NCBI GenBank assembly: GCA_044220975.1
Contig: JBGAPZ010000018.1
Span: forward strand, 1 to 64,000
Source: SZUA-430 sp044220975
GTDB lineage: Bacteria > Pseudomonadota > Alphaproteobacteria > Micropepsales > Micropepsaceae
DNA length: 64,000 nucleotides
Direction: 5' to 3'
The notes under the pieces are model-generated. The model saw only the letters and a list, made by a program, of their open reading frames with translations, was not told where the DNA came from and did no database searches. Positions 17,741-26,650 of this stretch are shown piece by piece (the first letter of the stretch is position 1; each line of letters starts with the position of its first letter). The translations under genes and the position numbers were made by a program.

Positions 17741-18604
17741 TTATGCGGATGTGGCAGGGATCACCGGCTGCGCGCCTTCATCACTCAAGAGTACGAGCAT
17801 CATATTCGAGACAAGCGTCGCCTTTTGCGCAGAGGTCATGTCGGTGATGCCTTCGCTCTGAAAGCGGTCTAGCGCCATGCGAACCATGCCGATCGCACCG
17901 TCGACCATCTTCTCGCGCGCCTGGATAAGGGCTTCCGCCTGCTGACGGCGAAGCATAATCGAGGCGATTTCCGGCGCATATGCGAGATGCGTGATGCGCA
18001 TCTCGAGAATTTCGATGCCGGCGACATTGACGGAGCGTTGGAGCGATTCTTTCAGCAAATCTGAAACCGCAGCGGTGTTGCCGCGGAGCGAGACATGCTC
18101 GTCTTTCGTGGCGTCGTAGGGATGCGTCGAGACCACGTCGCGTAAGGCCATCTCGCACTGTGTTCTGATGTAGGTTTCGAAATCGTCGACGTCGTAGACC
18201 GCTTGGGCTGTGTCTCTGATGAGCCAGACGACGACGGCAGCGACGTCGATCGGGTTGCCGACCTTGTCGTTCACTTTGAGGGTCGGTGTCGTGAAGTTGC
18301 GGACGCGGAGCGAGAGCTTTTGCTTCGCGTAGAACGGGTTTACCCAGTGGAAGCCTTCGCGGCGCACCGTGCCGACGTAGCGGCCGAACAGTGTTAGTAC
18401 CGCGGACTCGTTCGGCTTCAGCACCAGGAAGCCGACCGAACAGAAAACGGTCAGAACAACGAGAGGGGCACCTATGATGGGCACGCGCATCAACACGATG
18501 CCGGCGAGGAACGCCAGCAGCAGAACGACCAGCATCAGCCAGCCGGACGTCGTGTTTGCGAGCAAGCTTTCTTTCGAGGGAATCGCGAGCTTTGAATCCG
18601 ACAT
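17741..18604 (-). CDS. SPFH/band-7 domain membrane protein
   Basis: The protein has 287 residues with two N-terminal membrane segments (about 22-42 and 46-62) and a band-7 domain from LKPNESAVLTLFGRYVGTVR to ITHLAYAPEIASIMLRRQQA. A helical tail with IQAREKMVDGAIGMV follows. SPFH proteins form oligomeric membrane scaffolds, often near proteases or transporters. This one has no partner gene beside it. Confidence 0.9.
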   Translation of the reverse strand: MSDSKLAIPSKESLLANTTSGWLMLVVLLLAFLAGIVLMRVPIIGAPLVVLTVFCSVGFLVLKPNESAVLTLFGRYVGTVRREGFHWVNPFYAKQKLSLRVRNFTTPTLKVNDKVGNPIDVAAVVVWLIRDTAQAVYDVDDFETYIRTQCEMALRDVVSTHPYDATKDEHVSLRGNTAAVSDLLKESLQRSVNVAGIEILEMRITHLAYAPEIASIMLRRQQAEALIQAREKMVDGAIGMVRMALDRFQSEGITDMTSAQKATLVSNMMLVLLSDEGAQPVIPATSA

Positions 18605-18942
18605 TTCGGTTTCTCCCCGTGTTGGCTGCCAGGCTCAAGCCTGGCTTGGCCAGTATATTGGGTGGTTAAGGCGGTTCTGCGAGGGCCTAGAGCGCAAATC
18701 CAGCGGGGCATGGGTGCTGCATGGACTACGGCCAAGATCAGCAATTTGTCCCGGGTCAATACATGACGGTTCCTCCTTTGGTTAAGCGGCATGCTCTGGC
18801 GGCAGCAATCGGTTTTGCCGCTGGCGCGCTGTTGTGGCTTCTCGCCACCCAGATCTATGCAAAGGCAGAGAGCGACGGAATCAGCGTCAGTGGCTGCGAG
18901 CAGAGCTTGGGCATGGATCGATGGAGTGCGGCTGAGGCCTGG
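18605..18942. other. Gap between SPFH and ornithine decarboxylase genes
   Basis: The gap is 338 bases. The only open frame of note runs on the plus strand from ATG 18721 to 18990. It would encode 89 residues with one hydrophobic stretch (ALAAAIGFAAGALLWLLATQ). It overlaps the 3' end of the decarboxylase gene by 48 bases and has no clear ribosome binding site, so I do not call it a gene. Nothing else is recognised. Confidence 0.4.
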
Positions 18943-20199
18943 TCAGATACAGACGCTAGCCAGTGGCGGCATGCCGTTGAACGCCACTGAAGAGTAGGTC
19001 GTCGTGTAGGCGCCGGTCGATAGGATCAAGACCTTATCGCCCGCTTTCAGCGCCTTCGGCAAACGGTAGTCCGTCTTTTCATACAAAATATCAGCGCTAT
19101 CGCAGGTGGGGCCTGCGAGCACGACCGACATGGTTTCGCTGCCGTCGTGTGGCGTCAGTACGCGGTACTTGATCGCCTCGTCCATCGTTTCGGCGAGGCC
19201 GTGGAATTTGCCAACATCGAGGTAGACCCAGCGGCGCTCGTCCGTGCCGCCCTTGTGGGACACGAGGACGACTTCGCTGGTGATCACGCCGGCGTCGCCG
19301 ACGATGTAGCGCCCTGGTTCGACGATCAATTCGGGCGCGTTGGCGCCGAAGTGACGCTTCAATGCCGTGCGAATCGCGCGGCCGTAGGACGAGATCGGGG
19401 GCACGTCGTTGCGATAGCGCGAGGGGAACCCGCCGCCGACGTTGATCATGCGCAGGTCTACGCCCTTTGCGGCGACAGTTTTGAAGAGGCCAGCCGTTTC
19501 CGCGATCGCCTTGTCGAACTGGGCGAGGTCCGTCTGTTGCGAGCCGACGTGGAACGACACGCCGTAGGCGTCGAGCCCGAGCGCTTTAGCGCGCACGAGC
19601 AGGTCGGCTGCCATGGCGGTTTCGCAGCCGAACTTACGCGACAGCGGCCATTCCGCGCCGGCGCAGTCGACGAGGATGCGGCAGAAGACCTTCGCGCCCG
19701 GTGCGGCTGTCGCCACCTTCTCGAGCTCTTCCTCGCTGTCGAAGGCGAAGAGGCGGATGCCGCGCTCGTAGGCGGCGGCGATGTCGCTTTGCTTCTTAAT
19801 TGTGTTGCCGAACGAGATGCACTCCGGCGCCACCCCGTGCTTCAGGCAGAGATCGATCTCGCCGAGACTCGCCGTGTCGAAATTGGAGCCTCGACGGCTC
19901 AAGCGGGCGATGATTTCGTCGGCCGGATTCGCCTTCACGGCGTAGAAGACGTTGGCTTCGGGGAGCGCGCGGACGAGGCCTTCGTAATGGTGAGCGACCA
20001 GGTCGACGTCGACGACGAGGCAGGGCGAGGGGAGCGTTGCTGTTTCCAGAAAGCGGGCGATTCGGGGCGAAAGGCCGCCACGTTCCGCCGGCAGGCTTCG
20101 CGCGCGCGGCGTCGCCGGCGTATGCTCAGCGCGGTCGTCGGCAAGATACTGAGAATCGAATTGACGCTTGCGGGCTTTCACGCCCCGGTTGGTCAGCAT
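18943..20199 (-). CDS. Ornithine decarboxylase, PLP fold type III
   Basis: The protein has 418 residues. PLP-binding Lys89 lies in FYAVKANP, the glycine-rich phosphate loop is MINVGGGFPSRY, EPGRYIVGDAG follows, and the active-site Cys366 lies in GPTCDSADIL. It converts ornithine (possibly also lysine) to putrescine (or cadaverine) with release of CO2. The start is ATG 20199 (MLTNRGVKARKRQF): AAGGA lies 8 bases upstream, whereas the ATG at 20208 would abut the same site. A structured leader with a short upstream ORF precedes it. Confidence 0.93.
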   Translation of the reverse strand: MLTNRGVKARKRQFDSQYLADDRAEHTPATPRARSLPAERGGLSPRIARFLETATLPSPCLVVDVDLVAHHYEGLVRALPEANVFYAVKANPADEIIARLSRRGSNFDTASLGEIDLCLKHGVAPECISFGNTIKKQSDIAAAYERGIRLFAFDSEEELEKVATAAPGAKVFCRILVDCAGAEWPLSRKFGCETAMAADLLVRAKALGLDAYGVSFHVGSQQTDLAQFDKAIAETAGLFKTVAAKGVDLRMINVGGGFPSRYRNDVPPISSYGRAIRTALKRHFGANAPELIVEPGRYIVGDAGVITSEVVLVSHKGGTDERRWVYLDVGKFHGLAETMDEAIKYRVLTPHDGSETMSVVLAGPTCDSADILYEKTDYRLPKALKAGDKVLILSTGAYTTTYSSVAFNGMPPLASVCI

Positions 20200-20207
20200 C
20201 GTCAACA

Positions 20208-20233
20208 TCCTTAGAGACCCGGCTCTAAACCGG
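20208..20233 (-). promoter_or_regulatory. Alternative hairpins at the decarboxylase ribosome binding site
   Basis: In plus-strand coordinates TTAGAG (20211-20216) can pair with CTCTAA (20223-20228) around a 6-base loop. This overlaps the Shine-Dalgarno AAGGA (20208-20212). A competing pair is CCGG (20219-20222) with CCGG (20230-20233), whose loop holds the CTCTAA segment. The two cannot form together. This looks like a translational switch. Alphaproteobacterial ornithine decarboxylase genes are known to carry a conserved 'speF' leader RNA, and this may be a member. Confidence 0.55.
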
Positions 20234-20238
20234 CTTGA

Positions 20239-20265
20239 TCAAAAAGGACGCCACCGTCGTTGCAT
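20239..20265 (-). CDS. Candidate leader peptide of ornithine decarboxylase (8 codons)
   Basis: An ATG at 20265 opens a tiny frame MQRRWRPF, stopping with TGA at 20241-20239. That is 39 bases before the decarboxylase start codon. Three of eight residues are arginine, and the last codons are Arg-Pro-Phe-stop. GGTGG lies 3 bases upstream as a weak ribosome binding site. The hairpin GACG-GTGG-CGTC (20248-20259) lies inside it. Ribosome stalling on short leader peptides controls speF in enterobacteria. A similar role here is inference. Confidence 0.45.
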   Translation of the reverse strand: MQRRWRPF

Positions 20266-20370
20266 AAACCACCAGGGGCCAGCGGCACGTGCGTTACGCG
20301 TCGTATGGGTTGTAGCAAATAATGGTTGTTGAATCGTTCTGCAAGAGTCACTTCCGCCGCACCTGTGGAA

Positions 20371-22611
20371 TCAGCGGCGGCGGTCACGCCGCTGGAAGCC
20401 CTTCCTTACGCCTCGAGCGCGCGCTGGCGAGCCCGGCTTGCCGCCTTCGACGAGATCGAAGCGCAAGCCGCCGGTGAGCGGCGTTGCCTCTTCCAAGCGC
20501 ACCCGCACTGTGTCGCCGAGACGGAATGTCAGGCCGGATTTTTGCCCGATCAGTGCGTGCGTGCGTTCGTCATGTTGGAAGAACTCTGTTCCGAGCGAGC
20601 GGATGGGAAGCAGGCCGTCGGCGCCGGTTTCGGCGAGCCGAATGAAGAGGCCGAAGCGAGTGACGCCGGAGATTTTTCCTGCGAACTCGGCGCCCAGGCG
20701 GTTCGACATGTAGGCTGCGATGTAACGGTCGGTCGAATCCCGTTCAGCCGCCATCGCACGGCGTTCGAAGGCGGAGATGTCTTCCGCCGTCTTCTCCAGG
20801 TGGTCGATTTCGCTGTCGGTCAGGCCGCCTGTACCCAAATTGAACGCGCGGACCAAGCCGCGGTGGACGATTAGGTCGGCGTAGCGGCGGATCGGCGAGG
20901 TGAAGTGGGCGTAGCGGCGAAGCGCCAGGCCGAAGTGGCCGATATTGTCGGGGTTGTACTCGGCTTGGCTCATGGAGCGGAGCATCACGACGTTCACGAG
21001 GTCTGCGTTCGGCGTTTTTGACGCCATTTCCAGGGTGCGGTTCAGCATCGCGGTCGTGACGGTCTGCTTGTTGGGCAGGTTGATGTTCAGCGTGCCGAGG
21101 AAATCGGTGAGCGCCGTCAGTTTTTCATCCGATGGCGGCGCGTGGACGCGGAAGACCAGGGGCACGCGTTTGGCCTCCAGCGCTTCGGCCGCCGCGACGT
21201 TTGCCTGGATCATGAACTCTTCGATCAGCTTGTGGGCGTCAAAGCGCGCCCTGAGCCCGATCGTTTTTACGCGGCCGGTCTCGTCGAGTTCTATCTTGTG
21301 TTCCGGTAGGTCAAGATCGATGGGGCCGCGCTTCGTGCGTGCTTTCACAAGCGTGCGGTAGCACGCTTCGAGCGGCCTCAAGATCGGCTGGAGCAGCGGC
21401 CCGGTTTTGTCGTTCGGGTTGCCGTCGAGCGCTTCTTGCACTTCGTTGTAGGACAGGCGCGCGGCCGAGCGCATCAGCGCGCGTTCAAAGCGATGGCGCT
21501 TCAGATTACCTTGCGCGTCGAACGTCAGGTGACAGGCGATGATTGCGCGGTCGACTTTTTCCTTCAGCGAGCAGAGGTCGGCGGAAAGTTGCTCCGGCAG
21601 CATCGGCACAACGCGGTCGGGGAAGTAGACCGAGTTGCCGCGACGGAGCGCTTCGCGATCGAGTGCCGAGTTCGGCCTCACATAGTAGGACACGTCCGCG
21701 ATCGCGACGATCGCTTGGAAGCCGCCTTTGTTCTCGGGATTGTCGTCGGGCGCGGCCCACACCGCGTCGTCGTGGTCACGCGCGTCAGGCGGGTCGATAG
21801 TGACGAGAGGCACCTTACGCAGGTCCACGCGGCCGCCTTCCAGCGTTGCCGGTTTTGCGCGCTCCGCTTCGTCGATGACCGATGTCGGGAAATCGACTGG
21901 GATGCCGTGGGTGTGGACGGCGATCAGGCTGATCGCCTTGGGCTCGCTCATGCGGCCTAGGCGTTCGGTGACGCGCGCTTTCGGTTGACCAAGGTCGCGG
22001 CCGGAGAGCGGTTCGACGACGACGAGTTCGCCGTCCGTCGCGTCTCCGGTATCGCCTTCGGCGATCATAAACGTGTTGCGCGCTTTGCGATCGACGGGTT
22101 CCACACGGCCCCCACGGCCCAGTTTGCGGAAGACGCCCAGTGCCTTGTGCGCGCTGGCGCCGAGGCGCTTCATAACGCGGGCCTCGTAGCCGTCCTTCGT
22201 CGCTTTCAAGCGGGCAAGGAAGCGTTCACCGACCCCGAGCGCGCGGCCGTTCGTGTCGGCGCCGGGTGCCAGCACGATCTTCGGTGGTTCGGCATCGCTA
22301 TCCCAGCGGGTGGGTCGGCAGATCAGCTCGCCGTCGGTGTCTTGCTCGACGACTTCGACGACTGTTACTTCGGGAAGATCGCCTGTGCGGACGAATGTCT
22401 TGCGAGGGCCGCGCTTGACGTCGCCCGCGTCGTCGAGATCGCGCAACAGGCGCTTCAAGGCGATCTTGTCGCCGCCCTTTACATCGAAGTGTCGGGCGAG
22501 ATCTCGTTTTGTGGCTGCCGGATGTTCACTGAGGTAGGCCAGTAGGTCTTCGCGCGTCGGAATTGGTCCGCGTTTTTGAGGCTCACGCGGTTCGCGCTTC
22601 TTTTTATTCAC
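20371..22611 (-). CDS. rnr: Ribonuclease R
   Basis: This is a 746-residue 3'-5' exoribonuclease. It has an N-terminal winged-helix region (residues about 15-70), cold-shock-like domains, and the RNB catalytic domain with TIDPPDARDHDDAVW (metal-binding aspartates) and YAHFTSPIRRYADL. The C-terminal S1 domain runs from ISGVTRFGLFIRLAETGADG to VRLEEATPLTGGLRFDL. A basic tail follows. It degrades structured RNA and acts in tmRNA-linked decay. Its start overlaps the topA stop by 4 bases, so topA-rnr form an operon. Confidence 0.95.
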   Translation of the reverse strand: MNKKKREPREPQKRGPIPTREDLLAYLSEHPAATKRDLARHFDVKGGDKIALKRLLRDLDDAGDVKRGPRKTFVRTGDLPEVTVVEVVEQDTDGELICRPTRWDSDAEPPKIVLAPGADTNGRALGVGERFLARLKATKDGYEARVMKRLGASAHKALGVFRKLGRGGRVEPVDRKARNTFMIAEGDTGDATDGELVVVEPLSGRDLGQPKARVTERLGRMSEPKAISLIAVHTHGIPVDFPTSVIDEAERAKPATLEGGRVDLRKVPLVTIDPPDARDHDDAVWAAPDDNPENKGGFQAIVAIADVSYYVRPNSALDREALRRGNSVYFPDRVVPMLPEQLSADLCSLKEKVDRAIIACHLTFDAQGNLKRHRFERALMRSAARLSYNEVQEALDGNPNDKTGPLLQPILRPLEACYRTLVKARTKRGPIDLDLPEHKIELDETGRVKTIGLRARFDAHKLIEEFMIQANVAAAEALEAKRVPLVFRVHAPPSDEKLTALTDFLGTLNINLPNKQTVTTAMLNRTLEMASKTPNADLVNVVMLRSMSQAEYNPDNIGHFGLALRRYAHFTSPIRRYADLIVHRGLVRAFNLGTGGLTDSEIDHLEKTAEDISAFERRAMAAERDSTDRYIAAYMSNRLGAEFAGKISGVTRFGLFIRLAETGADGLLPIRSLGTEFFQHDERTHALIGQKSGLTFRLGDTVRVRLEEATPLTGGLRFDLVEGGKPGSPARARGVRKGFQRRDRRR

Positions 22612-25334
22612 GTCTCTTCTAGTACTTTCTTTTTTGCGGGCGCCTTTTTCGGCGCCACGGGTTTTGATTTATCTTTTGGCGCGGCCTTGGCGGCCTTTGC
22701 CGGTTTGGCTTCGGCTTTTGCTTCGCCGTTTGCCTTCGCCGCCTTTGCGGGCGAGGCCTTGGCGGCCTTGGCCGTCGCCTTCTTCTTTTTCTTCTTACCG
22801 CCGCCTTGCTCTGCGCGAATGCGCAAGAGTTCGACGGCTTCCGCCAGCGTGACGTTCTGCGGATCGGTGCCTTTCGGCACGTTCGCATTGACGTCGCCGT
22901 CGGTGATGTAGGGGCCGTATTTGCCGCTCATCACTTTGACCGGCGCCTTGGTGTCCGGGTGTTCGCCCAGTTCCTTCAGCGGCGCCTTCGGTTGGCCGAA
23001 GCGGCTCTTCGGATTTGCCTTCTTTTCGGCGAGCAGCGTCACTGCGTGATTCAGGCCGATGGTGAAGATGTCGTCCGGGTTTTCGAGATTGGCGTAGACG
23101 CCGTTGTGCTTAATGAAGGGGCCGAAGCGGCCGAAGTTGGCTTCGATGGGCAGGCCGTCTTCAGGATGCGCGCCGACGAGACGCGGGAGCGCGAGGCGCT
23201 TCAACGCGTCTTCGAGGGTCAACGTCGCTAGATCGACATTCTTCGGTGCGCTGGCCGTTTTCGGCTTTGGCGCGTCTTTCTCTTTGCTGGATTCGCCGAG
23301 CTGCAGATAGGGGCCGAAGCGACCCGGCCGCAGCGTGACGGTCAAACCCGTTTCCGGATCGACGCCCAGCACGCGCGTTTCAACCGCGCCTTCGCCGCTG
23401 TTGGCGAGAGGGCGGGTGTAGCTGCATTTCTCTTCGCCCTCGGCGCCGTAGTTCGAGCAGCCGATGAACGCGCCGTTCTTGCCAAGACGCAGGCCCAAAC
23501 GGCCGGTCTTGCAGAGCTTGCACGCGCGCGGGTCTGTACCGTCGGCGTTGGGCGGGAAGATGTGCGGGCCCAGAACTTCATCCAGCGTGTCGAGGACTTC
23601 GCGGATGCGGAGTTCGGAGATGCCTTTGATCGCGGCGTGGAAATCTTTCCAAAAATCCGTGAGCAGCGTCTTCCATTTCAGCTTGCCGTCGGAGACTTGG
23701 TCGAGCTGATCTTCAAGGCCTGCCGTGAAATCGTATTCGACGTAGTGGCCGAAGAAGTTGGTCAAGAACGCGGTGACCAGCTGGCCGCGGTCTTCTGGGA
23801 TGAACCGTGACTTGTCCATGCGCACGTACTGGCGGTCGCGAAGCACCTGCAGCGTCGATGCGTACGTCGACGGGCGGCCGATGCCGAGTTCTTCAAGCTT
23901 CTTGACGAGTGAGGCTTCGGAGAAGCGTGGCGGCGGTTCGGTGAAATGCTGCTCAGGTTTCACTTCGGTGACGCCCATGGCGTCGCCTTTGTTCACCTTC
24001 GGCAAGCGCGAACCGTCTTCGTCGTCGCCTGCGTCGTCCTTGCCTTCTTGATAGAGCGCGAGGAAGCCGTCGAAGGTCAGCACCGATCCGTTCGCGCGCA
24101 GGCCCGTGCGGCCGTCGGCGGTTTCGATGTCGATGGTCGTGCGTTCGAATTCAGCCGCCTCCATCTGGCTGGCGACCATGCGCTTCCAGATAAGGTCGTA
24201 GAGCCGCCACATGTCGGGCTCGATGTTCTTCAGCGATTCCGGCGTGCGTTCGACGTCGGAGGGGCGGATGGCTTCGTGCGCTTCCTGTGCGTTGCGCGCC
24301 TTCGACTTGTAGACGCGCGGGTTGTCCGGCAGATGGCGTTGCGAGTAGCGGTCGCCGATCAATTTGCGGGTCGCAGCGACCGCTTCCGGCGCCACGTCGA
24401 CGCCGTCGGTACGCATATAGGTGATGAGACCGACGGTTTCGCCGCCGATGTCGACGCCTTCGTACAGACGCTGCGCGACACGCATCGTGTGGCTGGCCGA
24501 GAAGCCGAGCTTGCGGGAGGCTTCTTGCTGCAGCGTCGATGTCGTGAAGGGCGGGTACGGGTTGCGGCGCGCCGGTTTGGACTCGACGCTGGTCACCGCG
24601 AATTTGCCGGCTTCGATCGCGTCGCGCGCGGCGTGGGCCGCGGCTTCGTTCGGCAGGGCGAACTTGTCCAGCTTTTCGCCGTTGAGTTTCACCAGGCGCG
24701 CGTTTAGCGCGTCGCCGGGGGGCGTCTTTAGCTGTGCGTCGACGGTCCAGTATTCCTGAGCGCGGAACTTTTCGATTTCGAGTTCGCGCTCGCAGATGAT
24801 GCGCAGCGCGACCGACTGCACACGGCCGGCCGAGCGCGAGCCCGGCAGCTTGCGCCAGAGGACGGGCGAGAGGTTGTAGCCGACGAGGTAATCGAGAGCC
24901 CGACGCGCGAGGTAGGCGTCGACCAACTGCTGATCGACCTGACGCGGGTGGGCCATGCCGTCTTGAACGGCGGATTTCGTGATCGCGTTGAAGACGACAC
25001 GTTCGACTTCGACGTCTTTTAGGAGCTTTTTGTCTCTAAGGACTTCGAGCAAATGCCAGGAGATCGCTTCGCCTTCGCGATCAGGGTCGGTGGCGAGGAT
25101 CAGCTTCTTGGCGCCTTTGACGGCGGAGACGATTTCACCTAGGTGCTTTGCGGCCCGATCGGCCACTTCCCAGGACATTTTGAAGTCGTTGTCGGGTTGG
25201 ACGGAGCCGTCTTCCTCCGCCAGGTCGCGCACGTGGCCGTAGGACGCCAACACCTTATATGTGTTGCCCAGGTACTTGTTGATCGCTTTCACCTTTCCCG
25301 GCGACTCTACGATCACGACATTGCTTGCGGCCAA
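22608..25334 (-). CDS. topA: DNA topoisomerase I
   Basis: This is a 908-residue type IA topoisomerase that relaxes negative supercoils. The Toprim domain has IVESPGKVKAINKYL and DPDREGEAISWHL. The catalytic Tyr lies in VGLITYMRTDGVD. A four-Cys zinc element (CKLCKTG...GCSNYGAEGEEKCSY) follows. Several C-terminal topoisomerase repeats (LRPGRFGPYLQLGE, NFGRFGPFIKHNG, MSGKYGPYITDGD) come next, then a Lys/Ala-rich tail of about 70 residues. The long basic tail is common in alphaproteobacteria. Confidence 0.96.
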   Translation of the reverse strand: MAASNVVIVESPGKVKAINKYLGNTYKVLASYGHVRDLAEEDGSVQPDNDFKMSWEVADRAAKHLGEIVSAVKGAKKLILATDPDREGEAISWHLLEVLRDKKLLKDVEVERVVFNAITKSAVQDGMAHPRQVDQQLVDAYLARRALDYLVGYNLSPVLWRKLPGSRSAGRVQSVALRIICERELEIEKFRAQEYWTVDAQLKTPPGDALNARLVKLNGEKLDKFALPNEAAAHAARDAIEAGKFAVTSVESKPARRNPYPPFTTSTLQQEASRKLGFSASHTMRVAQRLYEGVDIGGETVGLITYMRTDGVDVAPEAVAATRKLIGDRYSQRHLPDNPRVYKSKARNAQEAHEAIRPSDVERTPESLKNIEPDMWRLYDLIWKRMVASQMEAAEFERTTIDIETADGRTGLRANGSVLTFDGFLALYQEGKDDAGDDEDGSRLPKVNKGDAMGVTEVKPEQHFTEPPPRFSEASLVKKLEELGIGRPSTYASTLQVLRDRQYVRMDKSRFIPEDRGQLVTAFLTNFFGHYVEYDFTAGLEDQLDQVSDGKLKWKTLLTDFWKDFHAAIKGISELRIREVLDTLDEVLGPHIFPPNADGTDPRACKLCKTGRLGLRLGKNGAFIGCSNYGAEGEEKCSYTRPLANSGEGAVETRVLGVDPETGLTVTLRPGRFGPYLQLGESSKEKDAPKPKTASAPKNVDLATLTLEDALKRLALPRLVGAHPEDGLPIEANFGRFGPFIKHNGVYANLENPDDIFTIGLNHAVTLLAEKKANPKSRFGQPKAPLKELGEHPDTKAPVKVMSGKYGPYITDGDVNANVPKGTDPQNVTLAEAVELLRIRAEQGGGKKKKKKATAKAAKASPAKAAKANGEAKAEAKPAKAAKAAPKDKSKPVAPKKAPAKKKVLEET

Positions 25335-25468
25335 CGCGAACTCTTTTCGTTTGGGGGGCCCTTTTGGGGGCGGGACACTGGTCTGAATCTGGTTAGGGTG
25401 TCAACCAACGGCAATATGCGGCCGCGTCGCTGCCCAAAAAACTCTATATAATTCAAATTGTTAAATCA

Positions 25469-26581
25469 TTAACGTCCGACCGGTGCCGATATTCTTTGGC
25501 CGGGATGCCGGGTTAATTGACCGGCAAATTCGAGGTCCAGAAGGGCTGCCGAGACCTCTGCGGGCGATGCGCCGAGGAGTCGAACTAGCTCATCAATTTC
25601 AACCGGAGCGGGTCCCAGTTGCTTCAAAATCTCGCGCTGTAAGGTGTCGGTATTTTGGAGAATTGCGACCGCGGTCGGATTGGATTTCGGCTTGGGTTTT
25701 GGGGCCGGTTGGCGGGGCCCAAGGGCGTTCAAAACGTCTTCGGCGCTCTCGGTCAGGATGGCGCCCTGGCGGAGCAGTCCGTTCGTTCCCTTGGCCCTGG
25801 GATCGAGTGGCGAGCCCGGTACCGCGAACACGTCCCGGCCCTGTTCGGCAGCAAGGCGCGCCGTGATTAGCGAGCCCGAATTCAGCGTCGCCTCGACGAC
25901 GACCACGCCGCGCGCCAACCCTGAGATGATGCGGTTGCGGCGTGGGAAGTGCTGAGCGGTCGGCTGTTGACCCATTTGCATTTCGGAGATGACGGCGCCA
26001 TTTACCGCGATCTCTTCGTAGAGCGCTTGGTTCTCCGGCGGATAGACGACATCGATGCCGCCTGCCATCACGGCGATCGTGCCGGTGGCGAGGCTACCCT
26101 TGTGGGCTGCGGTATCGATGCCGCGCGCGAGCCCCGAAGCGATGACTATACCTGCTGCGCCTAGATCGCCGGCGATGTCGCGCGCGAAACGTTGTCCGAG
26201 TGCCGAGGCATTGCGTGCACCGACAATCGCGATTGTGTCGCGCGTGAACAGCTTTGGATTTCCCCGAATTGTGACGACTGGCGGTGGCGCATCGAGTTCG
26301 GTGAGACCCGGCGGATAGTCCGCCTCCCCGTGCACAAGGATTCGAGCGTTCGCTTTCGCGGCACGATCGAGTTCGGCTGTTGCGTCCTGTTCACTGAGGA
26401 GTTTGATCGGCCGCGTGCTACGAGATCTGCGCACAAGGGCCGGCAACTCAGCCAATGCGGTCACCCCGTCGCCATACCGCTCCAGCAAAGCCCAAAACGT
26501 CACCGCGCCAATGTTGTTCGCACGGATCAGGCGCAAGCGCGCCAGGCGTTCCATATCGTTCAGTGTGATTGCGTCACCCAT
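25469..26581 (-). CDS. dprA: DNA-processing protein DprA
   Basis: The protein has 370 residues. The Rossmann-like core shows TIAIVGARNASALGQRFARD, GIVIASGLARGIDTAAHKG, AVMAGGIDVVYPPEN and FPRRNRIISGLA. A C-terminal winged-helix domain follows (residues about 305-365). DprA loads RecA onto incoming single-stranded DNA in natural transformation, though many non-competent bacteria also keep it. The ATG at 26581 lacks a good ribosome binding site, so an internal start (MERLARL, 26554) is possible. It abuts an FNR-type box. Confidence 0.93.
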   Translation of the reverse strand: MGDAITLNDMERLARLRLIRANNIGAVTFWALLERYGDGVTALAELPALVRRSRSTRPIKLLSEQDATAELDRAAKANARILVHGEADYPPGLTELDAPPPVVTIRGNPKLFTRDTIAIVGARNASALGQRFARDIAGDLGAAGIVIASGLARGIDTAAHKGSLATGTIAVMAGGIDVVYPPENQALYEEIAVNGAVISEMQMGQQPTAQHFPRRNRIISGLARGVVVVEATLNSGSLITARLAAEQGRDVFAVPGSPLDPRAKGTNGLLRQGAILTESAEDVLNALGPRQPAPKPKPKSNPTAVAILQNTDTLQREILKQLGPAPVEIDELVRLLGASPAEVSAALLDLEFAGQLTRHPGQRISAPVGR

Positions 26582-26594
26582 TGACGTGGATCAA
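26581..26594. promoter_or_regulatory. FNR/FixK-type anaerobox
   Basis: TTGACGTGGATCAA matches the CRP/FNR-family consensus TTGAY-N4-RTCAA exactly. Its centre lies 63 bases upstream of the ATG of the small membrane protein gene at 26651. An activator at the usual -41.5 position would place transcription start near 26629 and leave a 22-base leader with the ribosome binding site. It also touches the dprA start codon on the other strand. Confidence 0.6.
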
Positions 26595-26650
26595 GGCCCT
26601 TTTTTGCTGCATCGGCCAGGTTTCCCGACGATTTTGAAGGGAGATTGGTC

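Noticed and set aside
18721..18990. Possible 89-residue membrane protein gene on the plus strand
   Set aside because: There is no good ribosome binding site, it overlaps the decarboxylase 3' end by 48 bases, and one hydrophobic stretch alone is weak evidence.
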